This document shows positions 8,135 to 17,164 of a stretch of DNA of 64,000 bases, piece by piece; position 1 is the first letter of the stretch; each line of letters opens with the position of its first letter. Where the stretch lies: positions 18,508 through 82,507 of the forward strand of contig JANYHH010000067.1 in NCBI GenBank assembly GCA_025359505.1, in the 5' to 3' direction. The DNA is from Deinococcales bacterium (GTDB taxonomy: Bacteria > Deinococcota > Deinococci > Deinococcales > JAAFIG01). The position numbers were made by a program, and so were the translations under genes. The notes below the pieces were generated by a model. It ran no database searches, was not told where the DNA came from, and saw only the letters and a list, made by a program, of their open reading frames with translations.

Positions 8135-9451
8135 ATGTTGCACGCCTCACTGCTGGGTCGCCTCGAGTTCACGCTGAACGGTTCCCCGCTTGCCTTGCCG
8201 ATGGGACGGGCGCTCGAGCTGCTGGTGTTTCTGGCGAGCAGCTCCCAAGGGCGCAGCACGGCGGATCTCGAGGCGATGTTCGGTAGCGTGTCCGATAGCT
8301 CGAGTGCGGGCTTAACTGATTACGCTGCGTTCCTTGAGTTTGATGCGGACGGCGTGCGCTTCACGGGCAGCAGCGATGTCGGTGCGTATCGCAGTTTGGC
8401 GAGTGACCTCAAAGGGCTTTCCAAGCTGCGCGGCAAATTCTGCCCGGACTTAACCTCGAGCAACACTGCATTTCAGGCTTGGCTCGAGGCTGAGCGCTTC
8501 GCGGTGCGGCGGATTTTCTTATCAGCCCTGCTGCAAAACGCCGCTCAACTCGCCGAGTCTGGGCGAGAGCGAGAAGGCAAAGCCAACCTCGAGTACGTGC
8601 AGCGCGAATCCGCCTTGCTGGAACCGCGCTTTCAAGCGGAGCTATGCCTCGAGTTGGCGCGGTATCACTGGCGTTTGAACCAGCCGGAGTTGACAGTGCG
8701 AATGTTGGAGGCGGCGCTGCCAAACTTGAGCGGTGCGGTGCGGGACGAGGCAATGGTCAACCTCGGTGCGGCACTGGTGCGCGTTGGTCAGCTCGCGGAC
8801 GCCGCGAGTTTGCTTGCGTCGGTGGTCAGCGGCGCGTCGCACGGCTGGGCGCTCGCGCACCGCGCTAACGCGCAGCGCTTCGCGGGACAGCTCGAGGCAG
8901 CGATTGCGACGGCTGACCTCGCGTATCACGCAGCCGCTCGAGATGAAGACGGTTTTCTGGCCGTATCGGCGCTGTGCGTCAAAGGTGAGGCGCTGCTCGA
9001 GTTGGCGATCGCTGCCAAGTCTGAACCGCTCGAGGCGACGATTGCCTTCGGCAAGGCCTTTGGCATCACCGAAATGCTCGGTGAGGAATCTTCAGCCGCG
9101 CCGCTGGCGGGTCTGGCGCACGCGCACGCGGTCTGGGGCAACCAGCAAAAAGCCTTGGAGCAGGCCGAGAAAGCCTTCAAGCGTGCTCGAGCCGCCAAAG
9201 ACAGTGCCAGCGTGATTCGCGCACTCCTAGCGCTGTACGCCACGACGCGGATTGGCAGTTTCGCCCGCAACGCACTCACTGAAGCGAGAAGCTTCAATCA
9301 CCTGCCGCTCGAGCTGCTGGCCACGCTGTGCGTTTTAGAGAAAGACCCTGACCCCGCCCTCGCCCAGCACGCGATCACCTTGGCGCGACAAACGGGCAAT
9401 GCAGCCTGTGAAACTCAAGCCATGCGTTTTCCCACCGTAGAATCACCGTGA
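8135..9451 (+). CDS. BTAD/TPR transcriptional regulator (SARP-like)
   Basis: A 438-aa protein. Residues 1-100 resemble the winged-helix of SARP regulators (LLGRLEFTLNGSPLALP opening, followed by LELLVFLASSSQGRS), then a BTAD-like helical block (AFQAWLEAERFAVRR) and TPR-like helical repeats to the end. ATG 8135 was chosen because TACACT ends 7 nt before it, the leaderless pattern seen all over this window. The winged helix seems shorter than usual, so DNA binding is uncertain. The stop overlaps the next ATG (TGATG). Target genes are unknown. Confidence 0.65.
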   Translation: MLHASLLGRLEFTLNGSPLALPMGRALELLVFLASSSQGRSTADLEAMFGSVSDSSSAGLTDYAAFLEFDADGVRFTGSSDVGAYRSLASDLKGLSKLRGKFCPDLTSSNTAFQAWLEAERFAVRRIFLSALLQNAAQLAESGREREGKANLEYVQRESALLEPRFQAELCLELARYHWRLNQPELTVRMLEAALPNLSGAVRDEAMVNLGAALVRVGQLADAASLLASVVSGASHGWALAHRANAQRFAGQLEAAIATADLAYHAAARDEDGFLAVSALCVKGEALLELAIAAKSEPLEATIAFGKAFGITEMLGEESSAAPLAGLAHAHAVWGNQQKALEQAEKAFKRARAAKDSASVIRALLALYATTRIGSFARNALTEARSFNHLPLELLATLCVLEKDPDPALAQHAITLARQTGNAACETQAMRFPTVESP

Positions 9452-10101
9452 TGAACCAACGCTCGAGTTTCACCTTTGCCGATGTCACCGTCGATTGCCT
9501 TGTCACGGGCCCCGTGCAGGAGAACACGTATTTGATTCGCCACATCAGCGGCGACGCCGTGCTGATCGATCCGGGCGACGACGCTGATGACATCCTCGAG
9601 CTGGTGCGCGTCACGGGCGCGAAGGTGCTGGCGATCCTGCTGACCCACGCGCATTTCGATCACATCGGCGCGGTACATGCCACTCGAGTCGCGCTGCACG
9701 CGCCGGTCTATCTGCATAAGGACGCGTGGACGCCGTACAGCCGGGCGCACATCTCGGCTGAGCGCTTCAACATTCCGTTCACGCAACCCGCAGCGCCAGA
9801 ATTCAAACTCGAGCTGGGCGCAGTGAAGTTTGGGGCGCTCGAGTTCACCGCGCTGTTCACGCCGGGTCACGCGCCGGGTCACATCGCGCTGTACTCAAAG
9901 AGCGGCTTCGTGATTTCTGGCGATGCGCTGTTTAAAAACACCGTCGGGCGCACCGATATTCCCGGCGCGGATCACGGGTTGCTGATTCGGCAAATCAAAT
10001 CTGAGTTGTACACCCTGCCGTTTGAGACGGTCGTGCTGCCCGGTCACGGCAGTGAAACGACGATTGGCGCTGAAATCGCTGAAAATCCGCACACGCGCTG
10101 A
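9451..10101 (+). CDS. MBL-fold metal hydrolase, glyoxalase II-like
   Basis: A 216-aa metallo-beta-lactamase-fold protein with the metal motif THAHFDHIG, a downstream FTPGHAPGH, ISGDALF and a final LPGHG, matching the short glyoxalase II-like branch. Typical reactions are thioester hydrolysis such as S-lactoylglutathione or an analogue. TAGAAT at 9438-9443 is 7 nt before ATG 9451; an in-frame GTG at 9448 is less likely. It is followed by methylglyoxal synthase, which suggests a role in methylglyoxal handling (inference). Confidence 0.85.
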   Translation: MNQRSSFTFADVTVDCLVTGPVQENTYLIRHISGDAVLIDPGDDADDILELVRVTGAKVLAILLTHAHFDHIGAVHATRVALHAPVYLHKDAWTPYSRAHISAERFNIPFTQPAAPEFKLELGAVKFGALEFTALFTPGHAPGHIALYSKSGFVISGDALFKNTVGRTDIPGADHGLLIRQIKSELYTLPFETVVLPGHGSETTIGAEIAENPHTR

Positions 10102-10163
10102 TGTTGCTCGAGGCTAACCTGCTCGAGACGACCCACGCGCTGACCTGATACGCTACGCCCACG

Positions 10164-10544
10164 ATGCCTCGAGCCTTGATCGCGCTGATCGCGCACGACA
10201 ACAAAAAAGACGACTTGCTGCGATTCGTCACCGACCACCTGCCGACCTTCGCCCGATTCCAGCTCTTCGGCACGGGCACGACCGCTCGGATCATCAGCGA
10301 TGGTACGGGGCTGGTCGTGCAGCGCTTGCTGTCCGGGCCGCTCGGCGGCGATCAGCAGATCGGCGCGGCGATCGCCGAGGACAAGGTGCTGGCGGTGTTT
10401 TTCTTTCGTGACCCGCTGACCGCCCAACCGCACGAACCCGATGTCAGCGCCTTACTTCGCATCTGCGATGTCCACGACGTGCCGCTGGCCACCAACGTCA
10501 GCAGCGCGACCGCGCTGTGCGACTGGCTCGAGTGCCGGATTTGA
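10164..10544 (+). CDS. mgsA: Methylglyoxal synthase
   Basis: A 126-aa protein of the MgsA family: opening [15 protein letters not shown], the phosphate loop FGTGTTA, and [13 protein letters not shown] with the catalytic Asp context. It converts dihydroxyacetone phosphate to methylglyoxal and phosphate in the cytoplasm, relieving sugar-phosphate stress. It follows the MBL hydrolase after 62 nt. A TACGCT box at 10149-10154, 9 nt before the ATG, may be its promoter element, so it may be transcribed separately as well. Confidence 0.95.
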   Translation: MPRALIALIAHDNKKDDLLRFVTDHLPTFARFQLFGTGTTARIISDGTGLVVQRLLSGPLGGDQQIGAAIAEDKVLAVFFFRDPLTAQPHEPDVSALLRICDVHDVPLATNVSSATALCDWLECRI

Positions 10545-10728
10545 AGCCTCGCCAGCACGGGGGGCGCAGCCACGTTGAAGCGTGCGCTACAGCCAACCTG
10601 TACGCGCCAATGCTGTAAAAAATGACTGTTGACTGCAATATGGCAGCTCGAGCCATTGCGCTCGTCAAATTTAATGCTCGCCAGACTTCACGAGGTTGCT
10701 GGTGAGCGCGAACCCTAGGAGGTTCCCC

Positions 10729-11751
10729 ATGAATTCACCGCTTCAAATCCTCGCTGTACCGCTCCAAATGCCCCTTAAGACCTTCAAGAAGGCGTACCTG
10801 TTCCCGAACACCGATAGCCTGATCCCGATTATCACCCGAGGCTATGACGCCAACTTCAAGCCGGACGATGCGTACCGCGCCACACTGCCCGACATGACCG
10901 AGACCGTCGGTGCGGTCGAGGGTGCGAACGTCGCCATTCAGCAAGTCGGCATTCACGGCTTCAAACTGCCGTTGCGTTTCACGGCTCAAACAGGGGAGAC
11001 GCTGACGCTCGAGGCCAAAGTCACCGGAACGGTCTCCTTGGAGGCGGATTCCAAAGGCATCAACATGAGCCGCATCGTGAGGACGTTCTACACGCACAAG
11101 GACGAGACCTTCACCTTGGAGACGCTGACGGGCATCCTGCGCGATTACCACACGCAGATTGGCGGTTTCCAAGCGCGGCTGCGCGTCGCTGTCTCGTACC
11201 CGATGCTGGTTCCCAGCCTCCGCAGCGGTCTCGAGGGCTACCAGTTTTACAGCGCGACCTTTGAGGGTACGCTCGATTCAAGCGGCCGCGTGCGGCGCTT
11301 CGTGGAACTGGACTTCGTGTACTCGAGCGCCTGCCCGTGCAGCGCAGAGCTAGCCGAACACGCCCGCGACGTGCGCGGCGCATACGCGATTCCGCACAGC
11401 CAACGCAGCAAAGCCCGCGTCAAACTCGAGGTTGCCGCAGGCGCGACGTTGACGCTCGAGGATGTGATCCTTCACTGTCGCAACGCGCTGCACACCGAAA
11501 CGCAGGTGATGGTCAAACGCGAGGACGAGCAGGCGTTTGCTGAGCTGAACGGTGCGTACCCCAAATTCGTCGAGGACGCGGCGCGGCTGGTTTTTGAACA
11601 GCTTCAAGCTGATGGGCGCATCCGCGATTTTCAAGTCGTGTGCAGCCATTTGGAAAGCCTGCACTCGCACGACGCGGTGTCGGTGATCTGTAAAGGCGTC
11701 GCGGGCGGGTACAGCGCGGACTTCACGGATTTCGGGCAGCTCACCTGTTGA
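10729..11751 (+). CDS. folE2: GTP cyclohydrolase FolE2 (type IB)
   Basis: A 340-aa protein of FolE2 (GCYH-IB) length. The active-site segment [15 protein letters not shown] contains the key Cys, and the downstream [13 protein letters not shown] and [14 protein letters not shown] are family hallmarks. It makes 7,8-dihydroneopterin triphosphate from GTP for folate and queuosine pathways. ATG 10729 has a strong AGGAGG ribosome site at 10718-10723, so the upstream in-frame start is rejected. It is a separate unit with a 184-bp leader region; I see no obvious zinc-regulator site there. Confidence 0.95.
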   Translation: MNSPLQILAVPLQMPLKTFKKAYLFPNTDSLIPIITRGYDANFKPDDAYRATLPDMTETVGAVEGANVAIQQVGIHGFKLPLRFTAQTGETLTLEAKVTGTVSLEADSKGINMSRIVRTFYTHKDETFTLETLTGILRDYHTQIGGFQARLRVAVSYPMLVPSLRSGLEGYQFYSATFEGTLDSSGRVRRFVELDFVYSSACPCSAELAEHARDVRGAYAIPHSQRSKARVKLEVAAGATLTLEDVILHCRNALHTETQVMVKREDEQAFAELNGAYPKFVEDAARLVFEQLQADGRIRDFQVVCSHLESLHSHDAVSVICKGVAGGYSADFTDFGQLTC

Positions 11752-12112
11752 TCGGTTAAAGACTCGAGAGAGCGTTTTTGTGCTGTTGTAGGGGCGATCC
11801 TTGTGACATTGACTCCGACTTAATCAAAAAACCTGTGTTGCACAGCACATCACTGAGAGCAAGTCGAGCCTCGAGCGTCGCACGACCCTCTCCAGCACGC
11901 GGGAGAGGGTGGCGCTTCAGCGACGGGAGAGGGCTGCGACGCTTGCACGATCTTGCGCGGTCAAACTGTCGTGTCTCACGGCATCAGTGATGAAGTCGGA
12001 GTGTATGGGCGGGCGCTCATACTGACGAACCCATGCGAATCGACAGATCTCGAGAACCTTGACGATCAGGACGAAGCTCGAGGCGGTTGGCGATCACCTC
12101 GAGCCAGTACAT
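11752..12112. repeat. Gene-free region with short dispersed repeats
   Basis: No gene is seen. At 11788-11807 lies GTAGGGGCGATCCTTGTG, closely matched at 15313-15330 (GTAGGGGTGAACCTTGTG). At about 11884-11908 the arms CCCTCTCC and GGGAGAGGG form a hairpin, followed by another GGGAGAGGG copy. The pieces look like the same non-coding repeat class as in 7603-8134. Confidence 0.5.
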
Positions 12113-12811
12113 TTACTCGAGGTTGCTCACGTTAATCCAGCCGCGCTTGATGCCGTACAGCACGGCTTCGGTGCGGCTACCAACGCCAAGCTTGCTGAAA
12201 ATATTGGCCAAATGCACCTGCACGGTGCGCGGGCTGATGTCGAGCACCTTGGCGATCTCTTTGTTGGTGCTGCCCGTTGCGGCTGAGCGCATGACCTCGA
12301 GTTCACGCGGGGAGAGTGCGTCGTTGTCGTGATTCTGCGCCGCTTGGCTCTGGGCGCTGAAGCGTCCCAGCACCTTCTTGGCAATGCTCGGGTGCAGCAC
12401 GCTCTCGCCCTCAAAGACGCTGCGAATCGCGTGAATCAACTCTTCCTCACGGGCGTTTTTCATGATGTACCCAGCCGCGCCCGCTTCCAGCAGCGCGAAG
12501 ACATACGCGTCATCGTCGTAACTGGTCAGCACCAAAATGGCGACGCTCGGCGTGAGTTTCTTGATGGCTTGCGTGGCTTCGATGCCGTTCATGCCCGGCA
12601 TCGAAACGTCCATCAAAATCACGTCGGGTCTCGAGGCGCTCACCCACGCCAGTGCCTCGCGTCCGTCACTCGCCTCGCCCATCACTTCAATATCCGGGTA
12701 CGGCTCGAGCATTTCCTTCGTGCCTTTGCGGACAATCGGGTGATCGTCCACCAGCAGCACTTGAATGCGGCGCGTCGGAGCGCCGTCGGTGGAGTCGGTT
12801 GGCAAGGTCAT
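12113..12811 (-). CDS. NarL/FixJ-type response regulator
   Basis: A 232-aa protein: receiver domain (residues about 15-130) with the acidic pair in LLVDDHP, phospho-acceptor Asp in [13 protein letters not shown], Thr/Ser in LVLTSYDDD and Lys in YIMKNAREE; then a LuxR-type helix-turn-helix ([25 protein letters not shown]). It should bind DNA when phosphorylated. No histidine kinase is adjacent, so it is an orphan. ATG 12811 is 7 nt after TATGAT, and the earlier ATG overlaps that box, which decides the start. The divergent DUF4259-like gene begins 67 bp away. Confidence 0.92.
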   Translation of the reverse strand: MTLPTDSTDGAPTRRIQVLLVDDHPIVRKGTKEMLEPYPDIEVMGEASDGREALAWVSASRPDVILMDVSMPGMNGIEATQAIKKLTPSVAILVLTSYDDDAYVFALLEAGAAGYIMKNAREEELIHAIRSVFEGESVLHPSIAKKVLGRFSAQSQAAQNHDNDALSPRELEVMRSAATGSTNKEIAKVLDISPRTVQVHLANIFSKLGVGSRTEAVLYGIKRGWINVSNLE

Positions 12812-12878
12812 GCCCGAAATCATACCTCACGTTGTCAATGGCGCTTTTGCAGGGGTTTTGCGCGTAAAATACCTAGGG

Positions 12879-13241
12879 GTGTCGATGATGCGATGGGGTT
12901 CCGCCAATCTCGAGAGTGACAAAGCGGTTCAGTACCTGCACACGAAGGTCATGGAGCCGCTCGAGTCGCAGATTCTGAGCGTGCTGAAAAACGACGTATA
13001 TGCCGATGCTGATGGGGACGGGTGCGCCACGATGATCGCGGTGGACGCACTCGCGGTTGTTTGTGCTTGTTTTAGCGAAACGACACGGATCAAAAAACGG
13101 AAACTGACGCAAATTCGCAAGCGGTACTTGGAGGTTTGGAGCCGAACGATCGACGAACTCGAGCCGGTCGAGGGTCACAAAGCAGCTCGCCAAGCGCATA
13201 TCCAAGCCAGCTTCGCCCGACTGCTCGAGCACGCCAAATGA
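12879..13241 (+). CDS. DUF4259-like small protein
   Basis: A 120-aa protein opening with MMRWGSANLESDKAVQYL, similar to the W-G-x-x-N-x-x-x-D-x-A-x-x-L start of DUF4259 proteins, whose function is unknown. A GTG at 12879 lies 8 nt after TAAAAT (12865-12870) and fits the leaderless pattern; ATG 12885 is the alternative start. It is divergent from the response regulator and ends 13 bp before the end of the convergent SAM-hydrolase gene. Confidence 0.6.
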   Translation: MSMMRWGSANLESDKAVQYLHTKVMEPLESQILSVLKNDVYADADGDGCATMIAVDALAVVCACFSETTRIKKRKLTQIRKRYLEVWSRTIDELEPVEGHKAARQAHIQASFARLLEHAK

Positions 13242-13254
13242 TCAAAACTTTCAC

Positions 13255-14091
13255 TCACCCCTCGAGCCGCCTGAGTTCCACCGTCCAACCCGTGCCGCTC
13301 GAGATGCTGTGTTCATTTGCGAAGCTCGAGCAGTTGATCCCGAGGCTGGCGTGCAGCAAGCTGTTGACGTACAGCAGGTGCGTACCTGCGTCGACGTGAC
13401 CGAAACTCGGGACGAAGTGCAGCACATCTCGGAAACGTTCTTGGTGATCGTGCAGCACGCGCACGCTGACCTGATCGCCGAGTTTTAAGCCAGCCGTCTC
13501 GAGCAGCGATTTGGGGATGTTCGTCCAGACGTTGCCGAATTGAATGTCCAGCACGGGAATTCCGCCGATGATTACACTGTCCTCAATACGCGGCTTGATA
13601 ACCTCGAGTTCGGTGATGATGGCTAAAGGCTCGCCCGCCTCCTCGAGCTGCATTGCGCCTGAAGCCAGCCGCGCCCCGACGAAGGCGTACAGGTCGCGCC
13701 CCAAAAAAGTGTAACTTTCGCTCGAGCCGGGCAAGCGCTGCGTGAGTTCGTTGAGGTCAAAGACATCACTCAAGCCGATGTCAGCGGCGATGAAGGTCAG
13801 CAGCCCGTTGTCCGGGCAGACGTAGACGCGACCGTCGTTGTCGCGGGCCGCCAGACTCTTGCGGTTCGTGCCGACGCCCGGATCGACCACGATCACGAAG
13901 ACCGTGCCGGAATCCCAATAACTGGCGGCTTGGCGCAGGCGGTACGCGCCTTCCAGAATGTTGAAGGCGGGAATCTCGTGCGTCAGATCAACGACGTTCA
14001 GAGCAGCGCTGACAGAATGCGCTACGCCTTTCATCGCTGCCACTGCGCCGTCTTTAATCCCAAAGTCGGTCAATAAAACGAGCGGTTTCAC
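13255..14091 (-). CDS. S-adenosyl-L-methionine hydroxide adenosyltransferase (DUF62)
   Basis: A 278-aa protein of the DUF62/SAM hydrolase family. The signature VLLTDFGIKDGAVAAMKG is at the N-terminus, VVDPGVGTNRK and CPDNGLLT follow, and a C-terminal beta domain binds the adenine. Family members split SAM to adenosine and methionine, using water or hydroxide, and relate to fluorinases and chlorinases. No halogenase residues can be claimed from sequence reading alone. Monocistronic on the minus strand, convergent with the DUF4259-like gene. Confidence 0.9.
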   Translation of the reverse strand: MKPLVLLTDFGIKDGAVAAMKGVAHSVSAALNVVDLTHEIPAFNILEGAYRLRQAASYWDSGTVFVIVVDPGVGTNRKSLAARDNDGRVYVCPDNGLLTFIAADIGLSDVFDLNELTQRLPGSSESYTFLGRDLYAFVGARLASGAMQLEEAGEPLAIITELEVIKPRIEDSVIIGGIPVLDIQFGNVWTNIPKSLLETAGLKLGDQVSVRVLHDHQERFRDVLHFVPSFGHVDAGTHLLYVNSLLHASLGINCSSFANEHSISSGTGWTVELRRLEG

Positions 14092-14260
14092 TGTTACACC
14101 CTCAAAGGATTTCGGCTAGCCAAGCGGGATGATTACCGTCGGCTGCACTCACCCCGATTTAGTCAGTCTAGCGCAGTTGTCGCGCTCGAGACAAGGATGG
14201 GAGGGCGCAGAGCAAAAAGCTCGAAAGTGCAGCAAACAGTGGTTCTCGAGCTGAATCGGT

Positions 14261-15106
14261 TTACGCGAACGGTGCGGTGACGCCTAGAGTTTTGGATATC
14301 GCGCCCAGCACCAAGCGCGGGTAGAGTTCCGCAACCGCGAAGGTCAGCAGTGCGAATCGCAGGAAGTTCCCGATGCCGCTGCGCTTGATGCTTTCGGGCA
14401 ACAGCAGGCTCGAGCCGACGTACAGCGCCAGTGCCAGCGCTAAGCCGCCCAGTGCGAAGGCGACTCGAGGCAAGGGTTTTGCGGGCGGTGTGAAGGTCGC
14501 ACTGGCGCTGAAAAAGCCCCACAGCACGCCGAACGTCCGCCCGTAATCCTCGGGCAGCAACGCGCTCAGTGCGCCCAGCGCGACCAGCAATCCAAACGCC
14601 ACGATGCCGTTGATACGTCCGACCTCGAGCCGCGTGGCGATGAAGGCCATGCCCGCCCCGAGTGCTAAACCCAACAGCACGTCGTCCAGAAAATGCACGC
14701 CCAAATACAGCCTCGAGAACGCGACCAGCAGCGTGACCACGATGCACGCGACCCAGATGATCGGACGTGAAATGTAAATCGCCAGCACACCCCAGAAAAA
14801 CGCGGCGTTTTGCGAGTGACCGCTTGGCAGGCCCGGCCCCGCAGCGGTGGCTTTGGCAGCGGCACTGGTGATTTCTGGCTCTAAAGTGAACGGGCGTGGC
14901 AGGTTGAAGCCGTATTTGAACGCGGTGTTGATGGCGACGCCCACGCCAAACCACAGCCCCAATTGCCGACCGACTCGAGGTGCGAGCATGAAGGTTAGGG
15001 TCAGAAGCGCGATGTAGCCAAATTCCGAACCGAGGTTGGTAATCAGTAAAAACACGCCGTCGAGCGAGCCATCGCCGCGAACCCAGCGAATGAAGTTTAA
15101 GTCCAT
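14261..15106 (-). CDS. PAP2-family phosphatase, integral membrane
   Basis: A 281-aa membrane protein with the three PAP2 motifs: K-x(5)-RP (KYGFNLPRP, about 64-72), PSGHSQN (94-100) and SRLYLGVHFLDD (131-142). Such enzymes dephosphorylate lipid phosphates such as phosphatidic acid or undecaprenyl diphosphate at the membrane. Several further helices extend the C-terminus beyond the core. A TATCGT box ends 5 nt before the ATG, so a leaderless start is plausible. A 170-bp spacer separates it from the SAM-hydrolase gene. Confidence 0.9.
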   Translation of the reverse strand: MDLNFIRWVRGDGSLDGVFLLITNLGSEFGYIALLTLTFMLAPRVGRQLGLWFGVGVAINTAFKYGFNLPRPFTLEPEITSAAAKATAAGPGLPSGHSQNAAFFWGVLAIYISRPIIWVACIVVTLLVAFSRLYLGVHFLDDVLLGLALGAGMAFIATRLEVGRINGIVAFGLLVALGALSALLPEDYGRTFGVLWGFFSASATFTPPAKPLPRVAFALGGLALALALYVGSSLLLPESIKRSGIGNFLRFALLTFAVAELYPRLVLGAISKTLGVTAPFA

Positions 15107-15391
15107 TCGTCACGATACCGCAGGCGCTAAAATAACGCGCATCGAAGCGTCTCGAGTCCGTCCAAACCTCACAGCCCGAGGTGGCATTGTCGCCGCGTTG
15201 GCCGGGCGAGGCATGCGTCACACCCATGTGTGCGTTTCACTTTGCGAACATGAGTTCGGCGCACAACGCCCCTGCGAAGTTCAATCGAGAAAGCTCCTAC
15301 ATGCGATTGCTCGTAGGGGTGAACCTTGTGTTCGCCAGCCATTGCGCGACCACCACGCTCGAGATGCGATTCCTCCCCGAGGAATGCCCAC
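15107..15391. repeat. Spacer before mobA with dispersed repeat segments
   Basis: This gap contains 15214-15233 (matches 7926-7945 at 18 of 20 positions), 15235-15261 (similar to 7743-7770, core TTGCGAACATG) and 15313-15336 (GTAGGGGTGAACCTTGTG, similar to 11788). Three repeat pieces sit in one spacer, so it is probably an accumulation of non-coding repeat elements. I see no gene. Confidence 0.5.
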
Positions 15392-15958
15392 GTGAGCCAG
15401 CTACGCATTTCCGGTTCGGTGCTGGCGGGTGGTCGCTCGAGCCGCTTCAAAACCGACAAAGCCCTGCACGTCTGGCATGACAAAACCCTGCTTGAGCACG
15501 CGCTGGGTTCGCTGATCGGTTGCTTTGAACGCTTCGTCGTCGGCGGCAATTACCAGCTTGACGGGATCGCGGTCTACCCAGACCTCGAGCCGCACGCGGG
15601 CAGTCTGCGCGGGTTGGCGCGGGCGCTCGAGTTGGCACGGTGCGAGCGCGTGGCGGTCACGGCCTGCGATATGCCCAATCTCACCAGCGCGTACTGGAAC
15701 TGGCTGATGACCATGATGCCGTGCGACGTATTGATCCCGCGCAATGCGAGCGGCGACCTCGAGCCGCTGGCAGCGATCTACTCCAAAGCCTGCCTGCCGT
15801 TCGTGCAGCGCAACCTCGAGCGGGGAAGGTTGAAGATGACGGGCTGGTGGGATGCCAGTTTGAGCGTCACGGTGGTCGACTGGACTGTGGTGCAATCGCA
15901 GTTCGGGGAAGACGTGTTTGTGAACGCCAACACACCTGATGCTCTCGAGCCGCGCTGA
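15392..15958 (+). CDS. mobA: Molybdenum cofactor guanylyltransferase
   Basis: A 188-aa nucleotidyltransferase with the MobA N-terminal loop VLAGGRSSRFKTDKAL, a LRGLARALELA segment, TACDMPNLTSAY holding the metal Asp, and LEPLAAIYSKACLP. It attaches GMP to molybdopterin to form the guanine dinucleotide cofactor. GTG 15392 with GAGGA about 9 nt upstream was chosen; the longer frame has no family match before it. No other moa or mob genes are adjacent, though modA lies 14 kb away. Confidence 0.88.
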   Translation: MSQLRISGSVLAGGRSSRFKTDKALHVWHDKTLLEHALGSLIGCFERFVVGGNYQLDGIAVYPDLEPHAGSLRGLARALELARCERVAVTACDMPNLTSAYWNWLMTMMPCDVLIPRNASGDLEPLAAIYSKACLPFVQRNLERGRLKMTGWWDASLSVTVVDWTVVQSQFGEDVFVNANTPDALEPR

Positions 15959-16089
15959 GTTTGCCTGCCCTCGAGCTGATGTGAGCGTGACTTCATCCGA
16001 CTTCCATCTTCGGGGTCTACGATCAAATCAGTTGCCAATCACAATTGCTGGTCGGGCAACGCAAATTGAAGCGAGACAAGGGAGTCAAT

Positions 16090-16473
16090 ATGGGATTACT
16101 GGATGGACTGCTGACAGGTGTGGCTGGCGCGGCGATTTTCGGTGCGGTTTCCAAGCTGGTGAACGATCACGGTGGTGTGCAGGGAATGATGAACACGTTC
16201 TCGCAAAAGGGTCTGGGCGGCGCGGTCGAAAGCTGGATGGGTACGGGGCCCAATCAAGCCGTCACGCCAGACCAGATTCATCAGGCGCTCGGGGCGGACA
16301 AAGTTGCCGAACTGGCCCACCAAGCGGGCGTCACGCCACAAGAAATGAGTACGCACCTCGCCAATACGTTGCCCAAAGTCGTGGATCAACTGACGCCGAA
16401 CGGTACGGTTCCACCAGCGCCGACTGCGCCCGGTGCAAACCCGCTGGACGCGATCAAGCACCTGTTCGGTTGA
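16090..16473 (+). CDS. YidB/DUF937 family protein
   Basis: A 127-aa protein starting MGLLDGLLTGVAGAAIFGAV with the later QKGLGGAVESWMGTGPNQAVT block and VTPQEMSTHLANTLPKVVD, the YidB hallmark. The family is widespread and functionally uncharacterised. GGGAG lies just upstream of ATG 16090. The tail is Pro/Ala-rich before the closing DAIKHLFG. It is followed after 50 bp by the HhH gene, possibly co-transcribed. Confidence 0.85.
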   Translation: MGLLDGLLTGVAGAAIFGAVSKLVNDHGGVQGMMNTFSQKGLGGAVESWMGTGPNQAVTPDQIHQALGADKVAELAHQAGVTPQEMSTHLANTLPKVVDQLTPNGTVPPAPTAPGANPLDAIKHLFG

Positions 16474-16523
16474 ATCTCGAGCGCACGCACCTCGAGCCAT
16501 TCGCGCATGGAAGGTGGGATCAC

Positions 16524-17093
16524 ATGAAACGTATTCGTGATTTGCTATTGGCGGCCTTGATCGTTCCCGCACTGATGGTCGGGACACTGCTCCAAACCAC
16601 CGCCCCGACACTCGCCCAAACCGCCAGTGCCAGCGCCACCGTGGATGTCAACACCGCCACCACCGTGCAACTCCAGACTTTGCCGGGCGTCGGGCCCGCC
16701 ACGGCTGATGCGATCATCAAAGCCCGCCCGTTCAGCGACCTCAAAGATTTTCAGGCCCGCGTCAAAGGACTGAGCGCGGCCGACATCGCCAAACTCACGC
16801 CGCTCGTGACCTTCAGCGGCGCAGCACCCGCGACTGGCTCGGGTAGCGGCAAGAGTGCGACGGCTGCTGGGACGGACGCCAAAATCGCCGCGCTTAAAAA
16901 AAGCGGCAAGATCATCAACGTCAACACCGCCAGCGCCGCCGACCTGCAATTGCTGCCGCACGTCGGTGACAAGACGGCTGCGGAGATCATCAAGAACCGT
17001 CCGTACAAAGATTTGAACGACCTAAAAACCAAGGTCAAAGGCATCGGCGATAAGAGCGCGAGTGACCTCGCGCCGTTCATCAGCTTCAAGTAA
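16524..17093 (+). CDS. Secreted double helix-hairpin-helix protein, ComEA-like
   Basis: A 189-aa protein with a signal peptide (ending TAPTLAQ, about residue 32) and two helix-hairpin-helix modules: VDVNTATTVQLQTLPGVGP (about 40-58) and INVNTASAADLQLLPHVGD (about 131-149), joined by a Gly/Ser/Ala linker. ComEA-type HhH proteins bind double-stranded DNA outside the membrane during natural transformation. Two modules and no transmembrane anchor differ from classical ComEA. The comEC channel is not nearby, so a competence role is only possible. A GGTGGGA ribosome site precedes ATG 16524. Confidence 0.75.
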   Translation: MKRIRDLLLAALIVPALMVGTLLQTTAPTLAQTASASATVDVNTATTVQLQTLPGVGPATADAIIKARPFSDLKDFQARVKGLSAADIAKLTPLVTFSGAAPATGSGSGKSATAAGTDAKIAALKKSGKIINVNTASAADLQLLPHVGDKTAAEIIKNRPYKDLNDLKTKVKGIGDKSASDLAPFISFK

Positions 17094-17164
17094 ATTTTAT
17101 TGCAGTACGGATTGGCTCGAGTACGGTCACTCGAGCCAAATTTTCGCACCAACCTCGAGCCGCG

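Noticed and set aside
12879..13241. Longer start at 12765 for the DUF4259-like protein
   Set aside because: It would overlap the divergent response regulator, and the TAAAAT box points to GTG 12879.
14163..15227. 354-aa minus-strand frame overlapping the PAP2 gene
   Set aside because: Arg/His/Ala-rich composition and full overlap with PAP2 in another frame, where all catalytic motifs are intact.
16524..17093. Certain assignment as competence gene comEA
   Set aside because: Two HhH modules, no membrane anchor and no comEC neighbour; kept as ComEA-like only.
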